Assembly: GCA_008828725.1 (NCBI GenBank)
Contig: MEHQ01003630.1
Location: forward strand, 273,368 to 337,367
Direction: 5' to 3'
DNA length: 64,000 nt
Origin: Saccharina japonica
Taxonomy: Eukaryota > Sar > Phaeophyceae > Laminariales > Laminariaceae
Within the stretch, counting starts at the first letter, position 1; the number at the start of each line of letters is the position of its first letter. A program made the translations under genes and the position numbers. Below, one piece after another: positions 1-12,886 of this stretch. A model generated the notes under the pieces. That model was not told where the DNA came from. It made no database searches and saw only the letters and a program-made list of their open reading frames with translations.

Positions 1-210
1 TACGAGCTAACAACTATATTTTATGGTCGTTTTTATCGAGTAATGTTTTGTCCAGAATCTCCTGATACGTTTTCCCGCACAAGGAATGATAACTACTGTA
101 AGGGTTCTACACGCTGGACAATAGACGCAACCAACCATGGTCAGCCACAGCAGATTGCGCGAGCCATATACCCATATACGAGGCATTCTCCACCACAACC
201 GACTATAGTC

Positions 211-568
211 GGTCGCCCCGATGGTCTAGAGGTAACCTCGAACACTTCTGAACGTTGATGTCTGGAGTTCGAATCTCACGTGGGTCGGACTTTTGAGTTT
301 ATTTGCAAAAAAATAAATAAAAAAACGGAATCAACTGCTGAGAGCGCCAATCAATAGTAGCGTGGGTAGGCGCAATTCGATGCGAGTCGACGAGGGAAGG
401 AAAGGCTGAAGTCTTCTCGCGATAAAAATGCAAGGCAAGAACCGTAGTGGGGGAGGAGGGAGAGGAGCCTACTTTGTGACCCCGGATCTGAGTTACAACC
501 AGGAGGGAGGAGAGAGAAAGGAAGGGCGAAGATAATAAATGGGATGGACAAGAAAAAAACAAAACAAA
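211..568 (+). mobile_element. tRNA-derived SINE, copy with tRNA head
   Basis: The head begins GGTCGCCCCG and carries a good pol III A box (TGGTCTAGAGG) and B box (GAGTTCGAATCTC), so it looks like a degenerate tRNA. A ~240-bp body follows (GTCGACGAGGG, TCTCGCGATAAAAATGC, GGGGGAGGAGGGAGAGGAGC, CCCCGGATCTGAGTTAC), ending in an A-rich CAAAA-type tail. The same body recurs at 16133-16470 on this strand, and without the head at 28443-28642 and 60496-60713 on the other strand. SINEs of this design are transcribed by pol III and mobilised by a partner LINE. I see no clear target duplication here. Confidence 0.75.
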
Positions 569-1503
569 TTGATCTATTAAAACTGTCCAAAGGTATCCAC
601 CACAATAGACTACTACTGTGCAAAGATATCCATCTATTACGAACATTGCCGGCCACAGGCAGTAGACTGGGGCAGGTACCAATCGGTAGACATTACCGAC
701 GGCACCAGGGCCGTCCATGAAACCATACCAACTTGCTACCCGTGTTCTATTGCGGTGGCCGTGGTCTATTGTCTTTTGTTCGGATGCTTTGAGCTTTGTG
801 GGGGGGGGCACAGCTCCCTATGATGCGAGGAGTGTCGTACACGGCAGGCTATTTACCTCTGCCCTATCGCGCGTCCACAACACAAACACGAATACACACA
901 CACCAACTCACATTTTCAGCGGACTCTAGGTCGCAAACGCTTACTCCGCACGTTTCGCAGGCAGCATCGCAGCAGACGTCGCCTTCCTGGACGCCCGGAA
1001 TGCCGTTACTGCATTGCTGGCCTTCAGCACAGCAAGAGGGTGCATCGAAGCGAGCGTGGGTATACAGAGACTATAGTGTCAGTTGGTAACGGCAGCGCGC
1101 TTGGAAGTACGGAGATACCGAGGCCACGATAGGCGCTTGCGCGAGGGGGGTAGATCCATTTCGCTATCGAGTCTAGGACCCCTCGTACGGTTGGCTCTGT
1201 CCACCACTCAGGATCACACCTCCTATGAAGGTTTTGTTGGCGGAGCGTGGCTAAAGTAGTCGCCGTATATACCGATTCCCCGAAAGACGCGAAACCGTTT
1301 AGACCGCAAACTGCAGTAGCACGGCATCTACTCGGGCGAGTGGCCACTAAGCCGCTGAAAAACGAGCACCCTGACCAACTGATCAAGACTCCCCCTACCG
1401 TACGGGAGTAGCGTTTAGCCTATGTGCACAATCTAAGCCTTCTTCGTAGGGAACATCGTACAGAAATACTGTAGTATCGATGGCTGCTGGTATTAACAAG
1501 GAA
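569..1503. other. No gene seen
   Basis: Short open frames occur on both strands, but none has a recognisable domain, codon bias or splice structure. A short GT/CA-rich stretch lies near 880-905. Confidence 0.5.
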
Positions 1504-1674
1504 GGGCTGTTCACGGGGGATAGCCCGACCGTTGGGTCGGATCAAGGGGTCTGCAACATCTCAAGGGTCGTGTCATGTCGTGTCTTGTCGTGGGGTCAGG
1601 AGGTATTGGAAACCTCACGCGTGGGGTCGGTGTCGGGTTAGGTGATCCGACCCAACCCGATTCGTGAACAGCCC
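1504..1674. repeat. Foldback (inverted-repeat) element, 171 bp
   Basis: The left end GGGCTGTTCACG at 1504-1515 is matched by CGTGAACAGCCC at 1663-1674. The arms continue inward (TTGGGTCGGATCA against TGATCCGACCCAA). This looks like a small foldback MITE. No target duplication is evident, so the superfamily is unassigned. Confidence 0.55.
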
Positions 1675-2205
1675 TGCCTGGTGTTAGCTGTATATTTAGC
1701 TATAATAGGCAAACATAGCGCGAAGCGTGCTGTCCCCGCTTGAGGTTGTTGTGGCACGCGGAAAAGACGACGTCCCACGTCCAAAATACCAACGGCCCAG
1801 ATCCGCTCCCTCATGACCAGTGTACATGCATATATGCATATATACATACATGTACGTATCCTACGTATTCAGCATAGTATTCCAACGTATAATGTTTGAA
1901 TTGCTTCCGTAACTACTCTATACCACGATGGTAGCATGTCGCTACGTGAGTATAACATGCAGATTCTACTCTGTATGTTTCCTCTATTCACTGCGCATGG
2001 TTCTGAGAGGTGATGTTACGTTCTTATTTGTCTTTGGTGTCTACTGGTGCTGCAGGCTGCCACTATTTCAAGTTTGGAACTCTTTTGTATTGATAGGATC
2101 CCATCACACCAATGGGTGCTCTCTCACCGCTCGAAATGTGAAGGGACGTCAGCGTCACCAGCCCCAGAAGCACGTATTTGAATTGCATGATTTTGTCTTA
2201 GCGCC

Positions 2206-2338
<133 letters not shown>

Positions 2339-3078
2339 CGGTGAGATGGGAGGGCCTGTGCTGAAGGAGAGTGACGGGGGGTGCCGGGCAGATTTGTTGC
2401 CAGACACCAGAAATCCCTTCGACGAAAATGCAGGAGAGAGGACGACAAGACCAAACAAAATATGGTACAGACTAACGAAACACTGCACTACTGCTGTATT
2501 GCGTTATTAATTCCATACGTACAAGGCTTTCCTTCAGATCGGGCGTAAGATGTGGGCGTCGTTTCTTGAACATATAAAACTTGCTCCGTTAGCATTAGGC
2601 TTTTCCACCAGTTGCAGGTGTATACTCCAGATGGGGTAATGGACGAAAACAAAAAAACAGAATATTAATATTAATAGTACGCAAAGTTGTACATATCCCG
2701 TATATGTGTGTGTGAAATACGGCTATCTATATATTTGAGGTTTGAGTTGAATGACTAAAAGCCGCCAGCTAGCTATATGTATTAACCTTCCCAGAAGAAC
2801 CTTCAGGGAACGATCGCCGGCGTTTGCCCACTGGCCGTGCAAATATTCACGGCTTTTTCTCCTGCCTCCGCTTCTGCCAAAACTTTCGTGCCCTTTCTTG
2901 GGGACGGCATGTCGTGTGACTTAGAATTCCTATGTTCTTTTTTTCGGGGTTGCACTGAAGTTACCTAAATCGTTTTGCATCTTTTTTTACTGCAGTATCT
3001 ATATTTACTACAGCAGTACGTGTTGTATTACATAAAGTGATTATAAATACGTCAGCTGTGAGTTCAACCGATTGAATA
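2339..3078. other. No gene seen
   Basis: AT-rich unique-looking sequence. No exon, RNA gene or repeat could be supported. Confidence 0.5.
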
Positions 3079-3188
3079 TTACGGGGGGGGGCATAGTAAA
3101 TAGGACCAAGTATTGTTAGAAAAAATAGGTAAATATATAGGTTTTTGTATATACGGTAGATTCTATTTATTATGGTCCTTGCCCATAA
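3079..3188. mobile_element. TA-flanked MITE (Tc1/mariner-like), 110 bp
   Basis: The ends are TTACGG...GCATAGTAAATAGGACC on the left and a near-inverse TTTATTATGGTCC...CCATAA on the right, flanked by TA at 3077-3078 and 3189-3190. The same termini occur at 29521-29628 and 59247-59372. A TA duplication and short non-coding length fit a Tc1/mariner-derived MITE. Confidence 0.7.
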
Positions 3189-3451
3189 TAGTAGATACCC
3201 AGCTTTGCAAGCTGCGTATGTATATAGAATGTTTGTTCTAGATGGTATTTGTAGTGTTCGTGTGGGATTCGTAATGTACCAGGCACCCTGGTAGTTACTA
3301 CTCGATTTTAGAATAAGCCATTCGCGCGTGTTACGTGTTAATTCCTCGTTAAGGATACAGTTCAGCGACTCCCCTGGATACTACCCGGGTCAGCAGGACT
3401 AATATAATACTACCAGGAATTTAACTATCTTCATCTGGTACGTGTCATATA

Positions 3452-3573
3452 TCTATTAATATGATTAACCGGTGTCGTTTCGTCACAAATCGCTGTCAGG
3501 CGTCCGAGGGGGTTTATTAATATGATTGTCTTGTGTCGTTTCGTCACAAATCGCTCTCAGGCGTCCGAGGGTC
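3452..3573. repeat. Direct tandem duplication, ~61-bp unit
   Basis: Two adjacent copies share ATTAATATGATT, GTGTCGTTTCGTCACAAATC and CAGGCGTCCGAGGG. Confidence 0.85.
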
Positions 3574-4512
3574 GAATCGGCTAACCGTGGCTTCGTACGT
3601 ATTTCCCTTTTTTGCCCTATACCTCTCTCACGTCCGCCGCCCGCTGTACATGTCATAATGCAGTTTTTGTCGAGATCCAATACTGCTGTGTTATTTCCTT
3701 TTTGCCAGCACTGAAGTTTCGTTTGCGTGTTGTGAAGTTTCGTCCTCCTTCGGTAGCTTCGTCGGCGGCGTGGGCCGACGGCGGAGTCCCCTCTTGTATA
3801 TTTATAAAATTAGTAATAACAGAGCCGTGATATCGAGGGTTTCGGCGAAACTCATGTTTGCTACGAGGTATATAGTGTGTGTGATACTTAGATCGCGCGC
3901 ATGTACGACGGGCGACGGGATATTTTTGTCCTCATCATCATGCAGGATGTAGTACTGCTGTAGGTACATCCTATGTACGAGGAGAACACAACACTCTGAG
4001 GCTACATAGCTCAGCTGACAGGGTGTGTGTGTCTATCCTTGAAAAATAAAATGAGGGTTATTCCTGTGCGATCGAGGGTTTCCTCGAACCTCATATACTT
4101 CGAAGTATCATACTTATTTTCAAGCTGTGTGGGATAATTATGTCGTGCGTACTGCGTATTTGATCGTTTACTCTTAATATATATATTTATCTATCTAGGA
4201 GACCAATTCACAGTAGTATATGAATAGGCTATAAAACGAGGTGTGCAGAGGACGAAAAAAATACCTACGATTCAAGGCAGGCGGATGTTATTTTTGATAT
4301 TATTAGTGACTTGAATTATAGTGTGCATTGCATTATTTTCGGCACAAGGGGTATTCATTTATATACTACATAGTAGGAGGCAACTATTAATAACAAGTAA
4401 AAAGAGAGGTCCCAACCCTTTTGAAACTGGTACTACTTTGCTTCTATTAACAGTCAAAATCCCAGAGTTTTATCCAAACAAACGAACAAAGGCGGGGGTG
4501 TGATCGAAGGGC
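3574..4512. other. No gene seen
   Basis: Low-complexity AT-rich DNA. The string ATCGAGGGTTTC recurs near 3833 and 4072, upstream of 'CTCAT', but I cannot extend it into a defined element. Confidence 0.4.
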
Positions 4513-4740
4513 GTACTCATTTGTTGCCTGCCTTAGTAATTTGACCATTGACCGAAGGGGGGGGGGGGGGGGGTACTCATGTCATGCACGGCCGTAGTCG
4601 TATGATCATAGACCCTCGCATCCCTACAATGCCGGGACGGAGCACGTTGGGTTTTCACCAACCAGGCAAGGGGGGGGGGGGTCTAATTTTCATATGCTTT
4701 CATGCACGCACTGTCGCAAGTTTGGTTTGTTTGGGTGGGT
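4513..4740 (-). repeat. Fragment of dispersed G-run repeat (family F)
   Basis: It contains GTACTCATTTGTTGCCTGCC, a run of ~17 G, GGCCGTAGTCGTATGATCAT, CCTCGCATCCCTACAATGCC and a second G-run of ~13. The same strings occur at 34107-34648 (opposite strand), 53155-53655, 53668-54055 and, in part, 42196-42275 and 31377-31640. Confidence 0.7.
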
Positions 4741-5063
4741 GTGCGTGCTTATCGAAAAACCTTCGATCTCAAGCTTGGCAGGAGGTGTCCTATAAGTTCT
4801 GTTTTTCTTATGTATGTATGTTTTTATACATGAATTTTCGAAGTCTTTTAGGGGGTGTGTGCTGATTAAAATGTCTGTGTCAAGCGATTCGTTGAGTAAT
4901 ACTAATATTTGCAGGCTGTTTGTGTCGTACTGCGATCGTATGCGTTGCTGGTGTTACACGACCTCGTGAAGAATATAAAAGTAAAATAGTATAACCAGTA
5001 GGTCGGTAGTTCCCCTGAGGTGATGGTAACGGGGTCAACAGGTCATTGGCCTAGGGTAGTTAA

Positions 5064-5089
5064 AACCCCCGCGGCGGCGCGCGGGGGTT
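5064..5089. other. GC-rich perfect hairpin
   Basis: AACCCCCGCG and CGCGGGGGTT are exact complements with a 6-nt GCGGCG loop, standing out in AT-rich DNA. No associated gene is visible, so this is a structural observation only. Confidence 0.8.
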
Positions 5090-5104
5090 AATACGTACCA
5101 GGTA

Positions 5105-8100
5105 CATATCATATGTTCTTGGGTACCTGGTATATGCCCTGCCATTTTTACTGCCAATTTGACTATTTTACAACGAAATACCGGCAGTATCTCAGCGTGC
5201 AAAGATGATTTTCGATGAACTCCTCTCTTTCATTTTTATAAATATTTCCTTACTTACTACGAGTACGGTACGAGGTACCAGGTATACAGCAGTATTTTTG
5301 AAATATTTCTTGTATTTTATTTTTACAATAATTGTGAAAATCAGATTGTGAAATGTTAAACATATCACACACGTATATACAGAGAGTGTGAATAGGACTC
5401 TTTATTATGTCGCACCTGGTATGCGACAGCAAGCAGTAGTTGTACGCATATCAGTATAAACCGTGCCTACCTGGTGCGTATACATACGTTTAGCAACAAA
5501 AACGTTGGCGGAAACATTTTTTTTCACGCCAAACAAACCGTGCAGAAACGGAAGAAAGCACACCCCCCCCCCTAGAAGACAGAAGAAAGCACACCCCACA
5601 TGAACACAGCCGGTCGGTGACAAATGGTTTTGGTTCGTTTTTCGATCGTCACTTTATCACCGGGGGTACGTTGAATACCACAACCTCTACGGAGGTACGT
5701 ATGAAAACAGAGCATCACCCTCCCCCCCCGCCGAAACTTTCAGCACCACCTGCTGGATAATATTCACCCACAATGCTGCTACAGCGATGCTATCTCCTAC
5801 TCCCTGTGCGGCCTAAAACCCACCTACCGGCGTCGGTAGTATTGTGTGCGACCTGGTGTCATTGTAGGAATACCTCGAAAACAAAAACAGTATAGTGCGC
5901 AATGCTACGTACGGTGTACTGGATTGTTGTTCGGAACGTCTCGGGTAGAAATGAAGGTGTGTGGTGCCTGGGGACTGTCTCGAGAAGACATCATAGATAG
6001 GACATGACGTGCTATGATTATGCCAGCCAGGCAGCGGCTAGTTCTTTAGCGGGGCAAAGGCCTCTCTCTGAGGTACAGTCTTCGGGAGTTTTGATACCAT
6101 TGAAGTCTAATGGTGGTATCATACCTGAAATCGGGGCATACATACATACGGTGTTTAGGGCTCCGGCGCCTGTCCCGTAAAGCGCAACTTGAATTGGGAG
6201 GCATGTTGCGCTCACGCGCCGCAGGCATGTAGCCCCGCCCCCTCTCGAGGGCTGCCGAGCGCTAAAAACATGCGACAAGTGTGTTAATATACGCCCGAAA
6301 ATCAAGTGCAAAAGTGTGCTCAGACATCTTAAACAGTTGTTTCGAAACTATAAGATACTACTACTACTGCAAAAATAAAATATGTGCCACAATCAGCTTT
6401 CACGCCCCCGGTAGGAAATACATGCCCAACAGGTTTTTCGCCTACGACAAACAAGGTTGCGCTGCGCGCAACATGCCTTCCGACACCTGTTGTTGCGCAA
6501 AAACAGCAAGTCATTCTGATCCGGACGTTGCGCCAGCGCAACAGCTACTTCATGCCCTACCGGCAAACGTTATCTACGGCATTGCATCAAGGCGGGGATC
6601 TTTGCTGTCATCTCCGGTGTTTAGGCGTGGGCCTTGCAATTACCGGCAGTATCGCGTGTAGGAATACAAGAAGAGCAAATTGGTTTTAGATTAAAAGCCG
6701 CTCACATGTCGGCACACCCCTTGTTGCCGATATCACCTCCATGCTTTGTTATCACGCCATCTACATCCTGGTCGAAGTCTATTCAGTATTAACGCTCATT
6801 TACAAGAAATACTACCGTTAGCACAACCCTCGCTACCACACCCCCCCCCTTCCGTCACCACCTCCCCCCCTAGCTGCGGGGCTCCGGTGCATGTAGCTTA
6901 TCACCGGGGATACGTTAGATAGCAACCCCCGCCCACAACAGCACACCGGGTGATATTTACACAGTAGGTGAAACTGTAATTAGTAGCGCCGGAATGTGCT
7001 TTCTTCCGCGTTGTGCGGTAACACTGCTGTAAAAGCACCAAGTGCGTGGTTCCAAGGTGTATGTCTCCAAAACAGTGGCCCGGATCTAATCGTAAGATGT
7101 AACAAAACGCAAGCCTTTTGCTCCCAGCCAAACCTTGGCCCTACCCAGGACGCAGCATGTAGCAATGCAAACTGAACACATACACACCACGTCGCGCAGC
7201 CCCCGTACAGCCAAATTGTCGCTGAGCTAGATCGCCGCGAGCTTTAAGCCCCTGTGAAACTCTAAATACATGCGTTCTTACCTCTGAGTCTTCACACGAT
7301 CGGTTGAATGTGCCTCTGTCGACAATGCAGGTATGTATGCCCACTTTTTTGCACACACGTTCGCAGAATTTGTTGGCGACTGCTGGTTGTGTGCTGCTGC
7401 TGCTGCTGCTGCTGTGCTGCTGGAAAAGTGTGCGACGGTGTGGCGCTACTCTGTGCTGCTGCTCAAAACCAAAACGGAAACAGGATGGATTGAGTCAAAG
7501 AAAGGTTGCGAATCATATATACGTATATGTGCCGATCCTATCTGTGTACAGTTAGGACCTTTGTCATCTGTCGTCGTCATCGTAATCGTCGTCTTCATCA
7601 TCTGTCGTCGGCAGGAGATAGGTGCTTGTTATCTCACCGACGCTCACACACCCCGTGCATCGAAACGTTGAACTTGCTACTACTACACTGCTGCATATTT
7701 CGGGGCAAAACCTTTACCGAGGGCCGATGGACTCCGGATTCAATGTACAACAAATGTACCTGGTATGTTAATACGGTAGGAGCGGATGTAATTTGACTTG
7801 AGCTGGTGATACTAATAGTGTTGATTGATTTGGCTCGGCAATAGATATATACACATATATACGTACGTGCTTTATGTACGCGCATTTGATTTGGTGACAA
7901 TTTACCGAGGCTTCGGGTGCTCTTCCCTTACAATGTTTCTTGACGGCTCGAGATTCGGCAGATCGTTCCAGGACAAACGCATCGAGCCGAAATGCAAACA
8001 AAACATGTGTTTCGCGTACGTACACAGAGTACTGGAATTTCAGTCGGAATTAGTGTGCAGATCATATCGAAAGTTTCGACACATCGTCCGAAGAAAACAT

Positions 8101-8456
8101 ATACCAGGTATTGTGTAATAATAATAAATAAGACAGCACAAAGGAAGGGGGCCACGCTGCGGCAGTTCAAAACATATCCGAGGAATACATATACATATCA
8201 TACTACATAATGAAAAAGGTCGTCCGATTACCAGTACTATTAATAGTGCCTCTGAGTACCAGTCTCGCACCCTACACTTCCGGCCCTCTCCTAAGAAAGT
8301 GCCCCACAAGAAACTCAGCTTACACATTACGGGGGAAATGAGAAAGTCGACAGCTATGATACTAAAGTTAGTTTTGGACACACCCCTTTATCAAATAAGA
8401 AAAGTCAGCGCCAGCCCGATTTCTGGTTTCTTATGAGCGGGCCGGTACTGTATAGG
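5105..8456. other. No gene seen; scattered short repeats
   Basis: The stretch holds short microsatellites (TGC at 7394-7425, CATCGTAATCGTCGTC-like near 7570-7600), palindromes of GTTGCGC...GCGCAAC type at 6465 and 6529, and several C or G homopolymers. Open frames overlap each other on both strands and lack any domain signature. Confidence 0.45.
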
Positions 8457-8625
8457 GCCTCGCGAGGACTCAGTCATTTCAGTCTTCAGTACTCTAGGGA
8501 CTCGCGAGGACTCAGTCGTTTAAGCTTTTAGTACCCTGGATAATCGCGAGGGCTCAGTCATTTCAGCTTCTGGTATACCACTGGGGACTGACTCTGACTT
8601 GCGAGTCAATGACTGAGCCCCAATG
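8457..8625. repeat. Degenerate ~44-bp tandem repeat, three units plus an inverted copy
   Basis: Three units share CTCGCGAGGACTCAGTCATT. They are followed by an inverted GCGAGTCAATGACTGAGCCC, which gives a potential cruciform. Confidence 0.75.
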
Positions 8626-8949
8626 ACTGGTACTGGTACTTTGAATCGATTGCCTGGACACTATGATTGCAATTTATACGTAGACAGTCTGCGAAAAAAA
8701 AAAACACATAAATGCCCGCAACACTGCAATTAACACCCGGCCGCCAAGACGCAATACGGTCGAAGGTAGGCCATTGAAATCATACTTATCCAGGGTGTGA
8801 TTTATTACGTTTCCTTGTACTTCTTATACCAGGTACAAACTACGGTTATGTATCATACCGTAGAGTATATTTGTTGGATACTTGATTACTTTTGCAGCAG
8901 GGAGCAGGGTGAGAACACTATGCGAGGGTAACAATTTGCGAGGCTTATA

Positions 8950-9245
8950 ATCGAGACGGGACGGGACTGTTTTGACTTGTTTGACGGGATCGTTTTTGAA
9001 GACGGGACAGTAAAATAATGACCAAACATACTATCGAGACGGAACGGGACGGGACAGTGGGTGTGCGATTTCTCAACGGGAGGGAACCGCACATTTCAAC
9101 GGGGTAGAGTTTCACGAAGGGACGGGACGGTACAGTACAACGGATATATTTTCTCGACGGGACCGGACGAGGAAGTTGAACGGGATGTTTTCCCACGCCG
9201 GGACGGGACGGTAATTTGTTTTTTTCACGACGGGACGGACGAAAA
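8950..9245. repeat. GGGAC-rich minisatellite, block 1
   Basis: Degenerate copies of CGACGGGACGGGACGGTAA recur, with spacers of about 10-25 bp. Long open frames here on both strands (Arg/Pro/Ser-rich on the minus strand) are by-products of the repeat. Confidence 0.85.
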
Positions 9246-9844
9246 AATAAAATGTCTTCGGAATCCTCTGCCCAGCCCTCCCCCAAAAACGATTGCCATG
9301 TCGGCTGGTATAGCTCTTCTGATGGCTGTGCTTGCGCTGTGGTGCTGGTTGGTGGCTGTCGTGGTTCCGGTGGTTGGTGGTGGTGGTGATGGGGGCGGTG
9401 GGGGCGGTGGCGGGATTGATGCTGGTGCCGGTGATGGTTGCTCGCCCGCGCTCGTGAAATACGCATCCATGGCGCGGTGCCGGCCACGGCGGTACTACTG
9501 ATGGTGCCGTTGCTGGGCTGTGCGTGATCTACTGCTGTAGTGTGGGGGTGAAAGCGGGTGTTGCCACTTAACAGCATTCCCGTGTTGACTACATATTTAA
9601 TACATACTTGGTATCTGGTATATAAAATTTTTCGTATGATCTATGATCGTATTATCATATTTTCATATTTTCATATTTTCGTTTTGGTCTTTCGTAAATT
9701 CGTACTTCGTATAACTTCAATTTAATGCACCTACCAGTCTGCTGTGAACATACTGTGAACATACTGTGAACATACACGTATAGAACGTGAATTTCCAATG
9801 TGAAATACCATAATTTTGTATTTTCGTAAATTCTTGGTGGGAAT
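9246..9844. other. Spacer between GGGAC blocks; GGT-rich tract, no gene seen
   Basis: A GGTGGTGGTGG/GGGGGCGG stretch at about 9360-9420 generates Gly- or Pro-rich frames. CATATTTT and TGTGAACATAC triplicates occur at 9656-9680 and 9744-9775. Confidence 0.6.
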
Positions 9845-10225
9845 GGACGGGGAGAGACACCGGTGACGGGAGTGGGCACGTTTTGTCGGCGGGACGGGAC
9901 GGTAAAGACAACGGTGACGGTTTGGACGACGGGAAGGGACGGTAAATGACGGACGGGACGGTCATTCCAAACGGGAGTGATTTAATCGACGGGACGGAAC
10001 GGTAACGTACAACTGGAGATATGTTCTTGACGGGGCGGGAACGGTGAAGTACAACCGGGCAGAGTTTGATGACGGGACGGGACGGGACGGTAAGTGACAA
10101 CGGCTGGAAACATTGTCTACGGGACTGCACGATACGGGACGACGGGACCAGTTTGACGACGGTTTTACCTCCCCGTCCCACCCCCTCCAGTCGTTACCGC
10201 CGTTCCCGTCCCGTCAAAATACCGT
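9845..10225. repeat. GGGAC-rich minisatellite, block 2
   Basis: Same GACGGGACGGGACGGTAA motif as block 1, about 600 bp away. It ends in a C-rich inverted stretch (CCGTTCCCGTCCCGTC) near 10200-10216. Confidence 0.85.
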
Positions 10226-10421
10226 GATAAGCCTCGACAATTATGTCTTCGGCGTCTGTTGCGCGACGCGCAACGAACAGGAGCTGGAAGGCGTGTTAGC
10301 CCCCGGCCGGGGCCGCCGGAGGCCAAACAATGTGATACATGCGTGGAAACATGCTCGAAAAAAACACTTTACAAAGTGCATTTATTTAGAAGCCTAAAAA
10401 CAGTTTTTTTCGCCGACGGCG

Positions 10422-10462
10422 AACGAACAAACGAACGAACGAACGAACGAACGAACGAATGC
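10422..10462. repeat. (GAAC)n microsatellite
   Basis: About nine GAAC units with one interruption. Confidence 0.95.
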
Positions 10463-10639
10463 AAAAGGTGTCTGGAAATCATTTCAAGCCTCCGGCGAGA
10501 ACGACACCACAACAAGCAACACATTTTCCGCCTGAGGTGAACAATGTAGCACGCTCCCACGCCTTGCGGCGCCTGTTGTTGTTGCGCAAACCGCAATTCG
10601 GGCCGTAATGTTGCGTCAGCGCAACAGATAGTGCAGCAG

Positions 10640-12634
10640 CTAATTATTGTCCTGGTGTGTAATATGTACTCGTAGAACGCGCGATCGGATGATCAATAGG
10701 GGTTTTGAGAAAAAAAATCGATATCACGGCTTCGATAGTTATCTTTCTTATGTTTTTCATACGCGTATTATACCTGGCATGATATACATATAATATGTGT
10801 TCAATTTAATATACCCCGCAGGGAAGGAGAAATGGTGGGATGCTATTTTGGTGGTATTGGTCGAATTGTGTGTGTGTTTTCACTCTGAGCGAAAAATGCC
10901 CTGCACATTGTCGGCAAATTCAGTAAAAGCATCTACAGGAGCAACTAAATTATGACGTCATACTTGCGTAATATATGATATATACAAAATCAGTACTATA
11001 TATACACTATTTATAGGGATGTACATTACCCCGGTACCGGGAGCTACGTAAACTTACACAGGTGCGCACCTCCCCGGGTAGGTAACTCCGCCAAACGGGG
11101 TACGTTTTCTCCTCCCGGCCCCCCCCATAGTAATGCCTCCGACGAATGGTACGGTAAGTGTGTGCACCCTGTTTTTTCTGACGACTGTCACGTGAGAAGC
11201 TCGAAAGCTCACCGAAAAAACGGTTTTCGAAGAGAAATAAAAGTGTTACGTATACGAGTACCCGATCAATAAATCCCGTGTCCTCAGTAAAAAAAACGGA
11301 AACTATTGCAACACGAGGACGGAATTCCGAGGATTCGGGGCTAAGGAACACCCTCGTCCAAAACACCAAAATCACCCTAAAAGTGATTCGTACACCTCTA
11401 TCGTGAGCACGCGCCTTCCACATCCACGTGGAAACGCTGATCGTAGACGCCCTTAATATGATGACTTGTCGGGCGACGAGTGGGAGGGGTTTGGCGAACG
11501 TTAGGACGTTTCCTCTGCTTCGTTTGGTATTCCGGACGGCGTTGGTGCGATAGGCATGTATGTGCTGGCCCTGGCACGTGCTGCTGCTGCTGCCTTCCGG
11601 GGTTTGTGTGAACATATTATATATAGTTGGTTGCATGTTTGCTGTTCATTGGGGCGCTCGAAAGTTCGAGGCGCGAGTGGCTGAGCGCGCGAGGTGAATG
11701 CACATATTGAAACACTGTAGGGAAGTTTCATGGGAAAATACTGAGCAGTTTGTTCTTAGTGTGTTTTGTTTCGTTTCGGTAATCCTAGGCCGATTCAGTA
11801 GTATGAGGTGGAGCCCTGTTGGATCAGTTGTCTCGGATGTATGCGGGAGAACCCCGAAATACCCTTTGGGGTTTTTAGTCTTCACCGCATGCGTGGGGTC
11901 TCGAGACTTTGGAGCTTCGTGATCGATCGACCGTGCACACGCACTCTCCTTCACACCTCTTATTTTCTCCTTCTCCTCCTCTTCATCCTGTCCTCTTGGA
12001 CAAGAGCGATAATAAACACACGGATCTTGAGCGTCATTCTTCTTTCAATATGAGTTTCTGAGAGCTGACGCTCGAGCAACAACCAGTCGGTTTGACACCG
12101 GCTGAAGTGGATACCTCTGCGGCGGGCTGCCCGATCTAACCCAGGAGCCGCGCACACACGCCCACGACGGGAAATGCCCTAATATGTTATGAGCCTCGAT
12201 TTACGTAAGAACAGTAGAGCCGCGAGCCAATAGCATCACCGAGAGACGACAACGACTGAGCCCGGGCTTCTGCGACACTGAGATTCTCCACACAGAGCTG
12301 CTACGATTGTCAAGACAGCCTTGAGCTGCTGTACGTAGAACGACAACGGACAACAAAAGAAGAAACAACGACTACAGAGCTGCCAGGATCGTCACTATCC
12401 GGAGCTGCTTGCTGATACAAAGGACTGCACACGGCTACCAATATCCTTGCCTTATAAATTACGAGTACGAGTACTACTGTGCTGCGGTTCTGGGCTGATC
12501 CCGAGTAGTACGTAAGTACGCACGTACTGCTGCTAGACACCGCGCGGCGCGATTATTTTCCTTCGAGCACGTTTCGGTTCGCGTAGGAGGCGGAGCAACT
12601 ACAGTATATTTCGTCGAGAGAGCGGGGTCTCCGC
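10640..12634. other. No convincing gene
   Basis: A 209-codon open frame on the minus strand (11007-11636) has no recognisable domain and no support beyond length. I do not call it. No repeat family could be defined here. Confidence 0.4.
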
Positions 12635-12818
12635 GGCAATACGTCGGAATCCGCTATTTTCGTGTGTGCGTGACGGGGTTTGCTCGAGACGACTGCTATC
12701 ACTGCTGCTGCTGCTGCACTGCTGCTGCTGCTAGAGTAAGAGCGCCTGCCGGCAATACGTCGGAATCCGCTATTTTCGTGTGTACGTGACGGGGTTGGCT
12801 CGAGACGACTGCTATCAC

Positions 12819-12870
<52 letters not shown>

Positions 12871-12886
12871 AGAGTAAGAGCGCCAC
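12635..12886. repeat. Two tandem ~116-bp units, each ending in a CTG tract
   Basis: Each unit runs GGCAATACGTCGGAATCCGC ... GCTCGAGACGACTGCTATCA followed by (CTG)n and AGAGTAAGAGCGCC. The second unit's CTG tract is longer (about 14 units). Ser- or Ala-rich open frames across this block are repeat artefacts. Confidence 0.9.

Noticed and set aside
8945..9577. 210-codon minus-strand open frame
   Set aside because: Created by the GGGAC minisatellite and a GGT tract; no domain or splice signal.
11007..11636. 209-codon minus-strand open frame
   Set aside because: No recognisable motif, no coding-like composition and no supporting neighbour; length alone is not enough.
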